Positions 25,981 to 35,332 of a stretch of DNA of 64,000 nt are shown in pieces (the first letter of the stretch is position 1; each line of letters starts with the position of its first letter). Where the stretch lies: NCBI GenBank assembly GCA_034008185.1, contig CM067081.1, forward strand, positions 104,479,265 through 104,543,264. Reading direction: 5' to 3'. The stretch comes from Gorsachius magnificus (Eukaryota; Chordata; Aves; Pelecaniformes; Ardeidae). Below the pieces are notes generated by a model that was not told where the DNA came from, did not search any database, and saw only the letters and a list, made by a program, of their open reading frames with translations. The position numbers and the translations under genes were made by a program.

Positions 25981-26340
25981 ATATACACACATACACACAC
26001 TATATATGTGTACTGTGTGTAGTGTATTTACACCATAGTATATGAAAAATATATTATAAAATTTTTATTTGTCTTCTATATATAGCATATATATATAGAA
26101 TCACAGAACTGTTTAGGTTGGAAAAGACCTTTAAGATCAAGTCCAACCATTGATATGTTAGTGTATATGCACTATTAGCATATATATACTATGTATACAC
26201 TTTCCTTAAAGTATATATAGACGAAATTACTGTATACACACTATGTGTGTATATATGCCATGTGTATACTACGTGTATACAGGCAACACACACAGAGTGT
26301 ATACTATATGCATACATATATGTGTGTGTGTGTATGTAGG
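25981..26340. repeat. TA/CA/TG compound microsatellite
   Basis: Alternating purine-pyrimidine sequence dominates, with ACACAC, TATATA and TGTGTG runs. It ends in a TGTGTGTGTGTATG stretch just before the CpG island. Such sequence can adopt Z-DNA or cruciform forms. A 53-bp CR1 3' end sits inside at 26096-26148. Confidence 0.9.
26096..26148 (-). mobile_element. Very short CR1 3' end (53 bp)
   Basis: Plus-strand TAGAATCACAGAACTG, then GGTTGGAAAAGACCTTTAAG and CAAGTCCAACC, is the complement of a CR1 3' terminus. It closely matches the 3' end of the CR1 at 9455 but lacks a few bases (ATC after AAGATC). The insertion is truncated after about 50 bp and lies in TA-rich repeat on both sides. Confidence 0.88.
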
Positions 26341-26700
26341 CTACAACAGGAGGCACGGGGTTGCTCTGGCGGTTATCAGGCCTCGGGGACGCCAGAGGGC
26401 AGGAGCGTAGCCGGCAGCCCAAAGGCCGGGGGCCCCCCCCCCCCCCCCGCCGCCGTGGCTCCTCAGCGCCGGCCCTGGAAGCGGAGGGCACCGGGGCGAG
26501 GAAGGGGCGGCCGGACGGGTGGGCCCCCCCGCGTCTGGCCGGGGGCGGTGGGCGGCTCGGGGCCCTTCGGGGCGCCTTCCCTTGGAGCCGCGGCCCACGC
26601 GGTGGCGCGGTGCTGTTAACGGCACAGGCCGGGCGACGCTTGCTAGGTGTTCGCTGGCCTTGCTGTAGCCGGGCGAGTACAGCCTGCAAGGAATTTCGCC
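26341..26700. promoter_or_regulatory. CpG island, candidate promoter
   Basis: I count about 40 CpG dinucleotides in 360 bp, against very few in the flanks. GC-box-like sites are present (GGGGCGG near 26506, GGGGGCGG near 26541). In birds such islands usually mark promoters. Neither direction shows a recognisable first exon, coding start context or TATA box, so the transcript and its direction are unknown. Open frames crossing it on both strands (plus strand 26361-26804, minus strand 26189-26755 and 26643-27203) are long mainly because GC-rich sequence has few stop codons, and they have no known domain. Confidence 0.65.
26433..26448 (+). repeat. C16 homopolymer next to G5
   Basis: Sixteen consecutive cytosines follow five guanines (26428-26432) inside the CpG island. 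The complementary G16 run can form G-quadruplex DNA and the C-run an i-motif. The length may also be unreliable because homopolymers are prone to sequencing error. Confidence 0.9.
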
Positions 26701-29700
26701 CAGGAACAATGCCTGAAAATGTTTGGGCACTCGGCATTCGTGTGCAGAGTAGCACAGAAAGCTGGAAAGCAAATTTGCTGCCAGCGCTGGGGCACTCTTG
26801 GTAGTCTGGCTGTGACCTTATTATGGCTGTTCAGGCCCGGGCAGTACTGACCTTGGCAGTACTGTAGGGAGGGCAAGAAAGGGTAGAGGTCCAGGAGACA
26901 GCCGTTGACAGGGAATATTTTCATCTTCCCTGCTGAAATGTTGCTCTGAACAGGACTTTGGGCTGTTGGCTGGTTCGTCCTGCCTGCATTTTGCTCTGGG
27001 CTGGGTTGCTCTCTGAAACTGCTCCGTGGCTCCAGGACCCCTTTGGAGCAAGCACGAGAGCCATAAGGATGACTGACCTCGCAAACATAACTCCTCCAGC
27101 CTCTGGGTGTATTTCTCCTGCTGCTTGCTGGGGAAGGAAGCAGCTTTCTGGCAGCCAGGCCACTTCTGAGTCCCGGTGATAACCTGTGGTCCCCAAAGCT
27201 CATGTAAAACTGACTTGTGCCTGTGCTGAGGAGAGGTGCTTTAGGGAAAGGAAATTTTCATCATATTTTGTGGATGCTAGATGGCAGTATTGCATTTCTT
27301 AAACAATTAAAGTTTAGTTAGTGGAAAACAGGAAGAATTAACAGCACTCTGAAGAGCAGAATGCTGTTGGTAATGAAAACTCAGATAGACTAAATAGTCA
27401 TATAATTAAAATACTATGTTTACTGAGGGGTTGCCCAGAACAGAAGATACATTATACTTTCTTCTTGGCCACGTACATCTTTACTGCTCATGTGAGTTAA
27501 CAGTTGATAACAACACTGCTCATATTTTATGGGTCTTCAGGATTAGGCCCATGATATAAGTCCCTTTCTTGTGATGTATAGCAGCGCTCTTGCGAAGGGG
27601 GTGGGTGAGCCTTACCCCACTGACACAGAGATGTAAATCTTCTGTGATTTTATCGCAACTGAAAGAGGCAGACTTGGTTACCTCAGTTCACATATTAGTG
27701 GATAAGCATCCACATCACTGAGTTCTTGATCCAGAAAAGCACTTGAGCAAGCATTTAGCTCTAAGCATGAGTAGTTCATGGTTTTAATAGGATTAAACTC
27801 ATATGGTTAAAGTTTGACAGACAGTTAAGGACCTTTCTGGATCAGGGCCTAAAGCAATCATTGCAACTTTGGCAGTCTTCATAGGCAGGCCAAAGGCTGA
27901 GTACCTTTGTTGAGAAAGTTGCCCTCTTCTCCTTGGTAACCACAGTGGCTTCAGGTTAGGACTGATACTGGATCATAATTTGGCAATGCAACTAGACTTT
28001 CAGCTGTGTCCCCTGCCCTACGGAACAACCTTTAGAACTGTGAATGCAGTGGCTCCATTGGGCAACCCGCCCCTAAAAAGAACCTGAGTTCTCAGCTGGA
28101 TCTGGCTAGCCTGACCCCCAAGTGGTGGGGCTCAGGTAGAGGGCTGGCAATCACAGGACCCACCACAGTTGGTTCCAAAGCTTTGAAGAACAGCAGTGGT
28201 GGAAAAGGAGCTCTCAAGCAAAAGAAACAGATTTTGGCACAGTTGGAGATAGAAGAAAAAGCTGGTTGGTTGCTTGGGGGTAGGCAGCTCAATCTGATGG
28301 GGTTTTCTAGCTGAAGACTGGTGTTAAGTGATAGTTTTGGATCCCGATCCCAGCCTCAGGCACTGGGAAGCTGCACATCTGCCTAAACTAACAAAGGGGA
28401 GAGTTCAAAAGGAGCTGAGAGATGCCAAGAGGGTTGAAAATCAATGGAAGATCAAAGTCTAAAGATGGATGAAGGCTGAATTTTCATGGGAGTGTTTGCC
28501 TTGAAAGGGAAGGTAGTGGGAGAGTTGCTGTCTGTGTCTATAAGATTTTATTGCAATATTCTGGAGGGGATGAACTCTGACAAAAGGTTGAAAGGTGAAT
28601 CATCCCTGTTCTGCAAAGAGCAAAAGTTCTGCATGCTGTAGCAGAGGGAGGTGTGCCTGGGATGGTGATGTAGAAGGATGTGGAAAGTGAGACAGAAAAT
28701 GGGCTTATGAACCTAGTAAGTTTGTTTTTCCACAGGAAGTGCGGTTCCTCTGAATATTCAGTTGAGAAATGTGAGGGGAGTAATCACTTCATTCAGTTAA
28801 AATGTAAGATGAACTGATGCTATACTATCTTGTGAGCTTTTATTTTGTGGGTGTAATGAGTTCATTTCAACTGTAGGATTTTTCCAATATTTTATTGTCT
28901 CTTCTTGTAGCAGGAACACACAGGTAAATGTAGACTCCAGCTGTAAGTGACAGTTTAAACATATATAAAATAGGAAAACCTGCATGAATACAGGTTATTT
29001 TTCTAGGAACAAGACTGTAACATCAGGCCTAAATGTGAAATGTGTTCTAGAGCTTAGTCTTCACTGAGTAGGGAGGCAGCTGCTTAATGTTATTAAAGTC
29101 AGACTCTAATCCTGTGATGGGAATGCTGTTTTTATAAATGGCTCTGGTATAAATTAATAGGGAATTAAAGCTGTAGCTTTGCTGGAATCTTGATATTCTG
29201 TTTGTGACCAGGTCACTGCTTTATTTTTGGTGACAAATAAGACTTGATCAGTTTTATTTACAGTCTTCGCAATAGGTTTATAAAGTAAAACTGCATACAG
29301 TTCTTGTGCATTTTTGGAACAGTTTAATCTCTGATAGCATCAACTGATCAGTACTGGAATTGGTCATACATTGTTTCGTCTGGCTTTATTTTAGTTTTCC
29401 TTTTTCCTTCACCATGGAATATTTTGACATTTTTGAAACTCCCAAAACTTCCAACTTTCCATTTGGAAATTGATTGAAGCAGCATCGTTTATTTTCAGTA
29501 GAAACTGAATTTAAGTATGTCAGACTGCATGTATCGGGGCTGCTGTGATGCCTCCTTAGGAGTTACCCTTCAGATAACCTCTGCTCCCATTCTTCCATCT
29601 AGGCAAAGCTGGGTTGAGCTCTGTATGGCTTATGTGCTTTGTGTCCTTCCTGTTGTAGGACTTGCCTCATTCACTGAAATTGTTCCATCTTATAACACTC

Positions 29701-31594
29701 ATTAGGTGCTATAAAATATTGAGTTTAGTTCTTTGAGGGTGATATTTTTCATTTTTTTGGGAAGGAAGAAAGCATAAAGCAGGCATACATTTTGCAAAGC
29801 TTCCTGAAGTTGAAATCCTGAAACTGTTTTGTTAGAAAACATTTGACCTGATAAAACATTCCCCTTAAAGACTAAAGCCCTATTGTACTCAATTAAAAAA
29901 TAGAAACTTACAGTGCATTGTTTTTTGTTGTACAACCAGCATCTCTTTAGTTGTAGTCTTCCAATGGCAAGTTTTGCAACAGCATCTTCTCATTGCAAAG
30001 TATCGATTAATACTAGAGATGCTTGACTGTATTTTCTATCAACACAATGTTATTAAGAAAGTGACTAGTTAAAATAACATTCACACCCAGGGCTACTTCA
30101 GTTCATATGCTTTGCCAATCAAGAAAACACCATTTTTTTCCCATATGTTTAATTTTTTTTTGCATCTAAAGTGCAAGTCTGTACAGTGCACATCTCCAGT
30201 TTCTTTAGCTTGCATATAAACACAAAATCTGCAGGCATGCTTATGGAAATGTCACCTGAGTTTACAATCATCAAAATGTAGGCACAGTTTTTAGTTTACC
30301 AACTGAAAGAGCTGAACCAGAAGCCTTTATGCAGGCCATCTGAGGGATACCTGGAGTTGCGGTTGCAAGTGAGAGTACCAAATAGGGTAATGGGGAATCA
30401 GAGAAAATTGCCTATGGGTTTTTCTAGTGATTGGCATAGTCTACGCTTGCTGATCATGATGAAAGGAAGCAAGCCACAGAATACGTAACAGGGTGGTGAA
30501 CAATCAAGTGTAGGACTGTAGGACTTGTAGGCAAAATATACTTAGTGGGGTATTTTTGTGGTGGTACAAGTCAAGGATATGCATCAGAGGAGCACGAGAG
30601 GTGCAAGATCCAACAGGAAGCTTGAAGACCTGGCAAAACTTGACAGTTTCATCTCTACTTCTTTGGATAGCCATGCATGCCAAGAAGAGGGAATGACTAA
30701 TTTTAAATTTCCCAGAGTGGCTTGTGCCTGAGCTGTTAGCATGTGTGTAAGAAGTTGGAAGTCTGTGGGGAAAGCAGAGGTTTAGCTAAAGGAACTGAAG
30801 GATACTTGAGCCAAATGGCAAAACTTTAAAAAGGGAACACTTAAAAATTGTTTCTCTTGCAAAAGCTTTAATAGATCTGTAAAATTGCACTGTATTCACA
30901 GGTACAATGCCAAATGGCAAGACTACATTTAATAGTAAAAATATAAGTGGGATTTTAATTCTGCTTTTCGTGCAAATCTCAGTAAAACCTTAACTGAAAA
31001 CCTCAATAGCATATCAAAACAGTTATAGCTTGTTATTAATAATGCAGTCTTTCTAAGTCGTTGAGCTGGAGGAAGATGTAGGGACGTTGATTTTTTTTTT
31101 TTTCACTAACTACTATCTTTTGGGGAAAACACAGTTTTTGAAGGGAAAACATCTCATTCTTTATGAAAGTGAGATTTACCTCTCTATTCTGAGCATAAAA
31201 GCTCCAATTTTTTCGAAGCAGTTTCATAGTTTCTAAAGGAATTATTGGAATAGTAGCTTCTCAAGTCCGCTAAATGACCTATTACTGTAACTCATTGCTA
31301 CATACTTGTTTTTTAATCAGTGAGTTATAGGGGAATCTCTATTACTGAATGAATACAGCATGTTTTGTTTCAGGGTGCTGAGGGACAGCTGTGATCACTA
31401 AAGAATTTGGTATTACTTGCAAAATTTAATAACACCCCCCCCACACACACTTTTTCCTTTAAATCAGACCTGAACCTGTTGCATGTTTAAGGTTGATTAA
31501 TCCTCCACCACACGACATGAAGTAGATATGTCTCTAATATGGATCATCTATTTCTGATATAGTCCAAACATGTAACAGTTACCTCTTGGGGTCT
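26701..31594. other. Unassigned non-coding sequence 3' of the CpG island
   Basis: GC content falls back to background by about 27250. No recognisable exon, RNA or transposon. Open frames of 60-90 codons carry no known motif. Confidence 0.6.
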
Positions 31595-31817
31595 ACCCAG
31601 GGAGAACATCAGGAAACACTTTTTTATTGTGAGAGTGACTGAGCACTGGCACAGGTTGCCCAAGGAGGTTGTGGAGTCACCATTCTTGGAGATCTTCAAA
31701 GCCATCTGGACATGGTCCTGGGCAACCTGCTCTAGGTGGCCCTGCTTGAGCGGGAGGGTCAGATAAGATGACCTCCAGAGTTCCCTTCCAACCTCGACCA
31801 GACTGTCATTCTGTTAT
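31595..31817 (+). mobile_element. CR1 3' fragment, about 0.22 kb
   Basis: The fragment starts in the ORF2 C-terminus (AACACTTTTTTATTGTGAGA, then GAGCACTGGCACAGGTTGCC), continues through CTTGGAGATCTTCAAAGCC and CTGGGCAACCTGCTCTAGG, and ends with GATGACCTCCAGAG, CCCTTCCAACCTC and a short ATTCTGTTATCC tail. This is a standard CR1 subfamily end, distinct from the 15139 and 34610 copies. It is modestly diverged. The upstream boundary is approximate. Confidence 0.92.
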
Positions 31818-33275
31818 CCCTATGTGAGCATAGTGCAGGGAGAGAACAGAAGACAAGGGAGATCTGATGAGAAAGAGGGATAATAGGAAACCTTTTTTTT
31901 TTTTAAATTTCATTAGACTTTTTGAATATTCTGACTGTAAAAACTAGCTAACCTTGATGATATGAAGTACAGAGCCATTGGGTGTTTGCAGAACGGTAAT
32001 GGAAGCCAGTTTTCCCAGTTGGACAAACTGAAGATGATCAGTCTTGGGGTGTCTATAGGAGAACTATAGTAAGTTCCAACAGTAAGAAAGTTTCTCCAAT
32101 ATTTTGAAGGCTTACCAAAATTCTATGACTCTCTTGTTTCCCTATAAACACTACTTTCCATCTGTGATTTTATTTTTGGTGGTGCTGGGGGGAGGGGTGT
32201 GAAGGGAGAAAGTTTGTCTAAATGTTTTCTCTGCCTTCCTCCTTGGTTCTTCTTTTCCTTTTAAGAAATTAAAAGGATGACTCATTTCCTACACTGTGAC
32301 TTGCTCTCTTGGGCTATGTTGAGACTTCAGAAACCTGGACACTGTGTCCTCCAGCTTCCTTCCAGCTTACATGCCCAGATTTCCTACTTGTAGGTGGTGG
32401 ACATGGTGAGCAACTATTTCACACTGTGATAGGGAACAAGGATGAGGTCAGAGCATGAGCATGAGTGGGGAATTTGGGAAACACACTGGGGTCACAGCTA
32501 TATCCCTGCACATTCATTCCTTTCTTCCTGCGATAATTCAGAGCCTATATTTCTGGAGTGACCATGTGGACAATTCTTCCATTTACATGCTGACACTTAG
32601 GTCAGAAAAATCCATTTTATCTGTCCTCATTCATCGTAGGTAGCAAGGTGGCTCCCAATGCCTTTGCTCTCTGTATTTTCTATTTTTTTTAACTGATAAC
32701 ATGACTATCATCAAATACAGCCATTAACACACTGCAGAATTAAACTAGGGTGTTACAATTGTTAATTTGTCAACAGCATCTTATCTTGTTATTTTGTTTA
32801 CTTTGGGGCAGTATGCCTTTTGGATATTTTTAAAGCAGAGAGTCTTGAGGCTTGTTTAAAACAATCTTAGTGGTCTTTAAAGTATGAGGAATTTCTTAGC
32901 CTGAGCTAAGTGTGAGGAATGAGGGTCTTCTGGGGGGCACACAAGTGATCTTCCTCCTTTTCCCACTCCTACTTCCCATTTCCAATTTTTGACAAAAACT
33001 TCGGTGTTCAGCAAATCTAGAGTGAGGTTCCCCTGTTCTCCCCCAAAGCCCTGTGTTTCTTTAATTAAGAAAAGCATTATTTTTGTTCTACAAACAAAAA
33101 ATGTCACAGTAACTTTTTAATCAGACATTAAAAACCAAAATTAAATGAGATTGAACTATTCTTTCTCTCTCTCTTCTCCCCCTATCCCTGTCCCCATCCC
33201 CTAAAACATACTTTCTGGCAAATAAGAATCTGTGTGACTTCAGTGTGATTCTTGCATTGAAGTGATGCAATGATT

Positions 33276-33301
33276 CTGACCCCTGACCTCTGACCCCTGA
33301 C
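33276..33301 (+). repeat. Short tandem repeat of a 7-bp unit
   Basis: Nearly four copies of CTGACCC, with one CTGACCT variant, lie in tandem. No function is evident. Confidence 0.85.
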
Positions 33302-33761
33302 TATTTTATTTGCACTGCTAGAACACCCTATTATCTGATTTTATTTTTTTTTTACTCTATTGATAGTGCAATTTCAGTAAAGGCAGTCACACAATCATAT
33401 TTCTACTGGATCTTGTGCCAGTACCCTGATTCTGGCACTGCAAGTGTTTAACAAAATATCACTTATACTAATTTCATCCAGCTTCCAAACTTTTGTTTTT
33501 GCTTTCTTGATTGAGAAGGGTGAGACATTTAACTCCTGAGCTTTGAAACTTGGGTTTTATTTTTAACCTATTTGTTCAACTTTTTCACCCTGAATAGAAG
33601 GATGTTCTGAATTACAGTTTCGGTTCTAGTTGACATCTGGTTCGTTGCTGATACTTGATTTTTTTTTTCTCTTGGTCTTGCCCTCCCTTCTCTGCCCCTT
33701 CCCCATGGCTACATTTGTCCTTGTTGTCAGATATGGGACATTTCCTTCATCTTGCCAGTCT

Positions 33762-33822
33762 TTTTTTTTCTTTTTCTTTTCCTCTCCCTCCTTCTCACTG
33801 CCAGTCTCTGTCCTCCCCTGAA
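33762..33822 (+). repeat. Polypyrimidine tract
   Basis: Mostly T and C, with CTTTTTTTTTCTTTTTCTTT followed by CCTCTCCCTCC-type sequence. It looks like a strong splice-acceptor pyrimidine tract but no convincing exon follows. Confidence 0.7.
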
Positions 33823-34609
33823 GCTATGATGGGACATAAACCCTATAGACAATATAAGGGCAGAACACTGTCAGGTGGTCTGCAAACTCAAAAGCAGGCA
33901 GCAGGGCTGGCTATTTTCCATAGGGCCATTTCTACACTGGGGATGTTTCTCACCATAGGCAATAAAAGACATGTTGGGTGCATGTCTGTAATGCCTGACC
34001 TTGACATACCAGAAGGGGGCAGTTAGAATAAGCTCATTGCTAAACCATATGGAACATGTTCTGGAAAAGCAAATTGCATTAAGCTGGGGACGATGCAGCT
34101 GTGCGGCACTTTGGCACGTAGAGCACAAGTCCTACCTGACGCCAATTCTGCTTTGTGTACATACTGTACAAACTGGGAGAGAACACATAACACAGCCTAT
34201 GGTGTGCTGGATTATCACCTCGTTCAAATCTCTAGGCAGACATTTAGTTACATGTACCCTGTCAACTTTGTACCAGGTCATGACCAGTAACAGGATGATA
34301 CCTTGCTGAAGCCAATTGTGTTGAAAACAGAGTCAATTTAATACGAGTTGAAGCAAGGAAACAATTTAGCCAATTATGACTTTTAAGTATAATCACTTGG
34401 TGAAGACTTCAAGCCTGGTTTATGCCGAAGGTTGCTGCAACCTACTTTTGGCTACAAGGCTGGCAAAGAGTAGTGTAGCAAGGTCAGCAAGAGAACATGG
34501 AGTCCTTAAGAATAAATCATTGCTGCCAACCTAACATGGTAGACTGATGTTTTAGAAGAGGGCAAGCAAAATAGAGCAAAATAACAATGAAGACTGGGGG
34601 ATGAAGGGA

Positions 34610-35332
34610 TTAAGAGCAGCCCTGTGGAGAAGGACTTGGGGATAAAAAAAAGGACATTGCCAATGTGTGCTTGCAACCCAGAAAGCCAATCATATCCTAG
34701 ATATGATATCCAGAATCACCTCCCTTGACCTGCTGGCCACACTTCTTTTGATGCAGCCATCAAAAGAAGTGTGGCCAGCAGGTCAAGGGAGGTGATTCTG
34801 CTGCTCTACACTGCTCTGGTGAGACCCAACCTGGAGCACTGCCTCCAACTCTGGGGTTCCCAGCACAACAAAGGGATGATATTAGAGTGGGTCCAGAGGA
34901 GGGCCACAAAAATGGTCAGAGGGCTGGAATACTTCTCCTAGGAAGAAAAGCTGAGACAACTGGCATTGTTCAGCCTAGAGAACAGAAGGCTCCAGGAGGA
35001 CCTTGTTGCAGCCTTTCAATATACAAAGGGGGTTTCTAAAGAAGACTTTTTACCAGGGCCTGTAGTGACAGGGCAAGGGACAACGGTTTTAAACTGAAAT
35101 AGGGTGGATTTAGACTGGACATAAGGAAGAAATTCTTTATGATGAGGACAATGAGCCACTGGCACAGGTTGCCCAGCTAAGTTGAGGATACCCCATCATT
35201 GGAAGTGTTCACAGTCAGGTTGGGTGGGGCTTTGAGCAACCTGGTCTAGTGGAATATGTCCCTTCCCGTGGCAGGGGAGTTGGACTAAAGATCTTTAATG
35301 GTATCTTCCAACCCAAACCATTTTATGATTCT
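34610..35332 (+). mobile_element. CR1 retrotransposon, 5'-truncated, with internal inverted duplication
   Basis: The plus-strand copy begins around AAGAGCAGCCCTGTGGAGAA and runs through the ORF2 C-terminal region (TGCTCTGGTGAGACCCAACC, GTCCAGAGGAGGGCCAC), then the 3' untranslated region with GAGCAACCTGGTCTAGTGG. It ends in TTCCAACCCAAACCATTTTA, TGATTCTA. The reading frame is badly broken, so no protein can be made. Compared with the family consensus as I know it, there is a small loss near 34645 (after GACTTGGGGAT) and a foreign inverted stretch at 34701-34757, described separately. Confidence 0.95.
34711..34800. repeat. Perfect 43-bp inverted repeat with 4-nt loop
   Basis: The left arm (34711-34753) is the exact reverse complement of the right arm (34758-34800), with CAGC as the loop and no mismatch. 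The pairing stops at once outside (C opposite C at 34710/34801). The right arm reads as normal CR1 sense sequence (CATCAAAAGAAGTGTGGCC, AGGGAGGTGATTCTG), so the left arm is the inserted inverted copy. Confidence 0.98.

Larger units (their letters stand above)
31818..34609. other. Unassigned non-coding sequence
   Basis: No gene recognised. It contains a small 7-bp tandem repeat (33276-33301) and pyrimidine-rich stretches around 33655-33820. Confidence 0.6.

Noticed and set aside
25470..26045. 191-codon open frame on the plus strand entering the GC-rich block
   Set aside because: The frame is long mainly because GC-rich sequence lacks stops. Its C-terminal part is proline-rich low complexity and then translates the microsatellite.
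26189..27203. Overlapping long frames on both strands through the CpG island
   Set aside because: Several frames are open at once, which is typical of high GC. Part translates the C16 run and TA repeat. No known domain.
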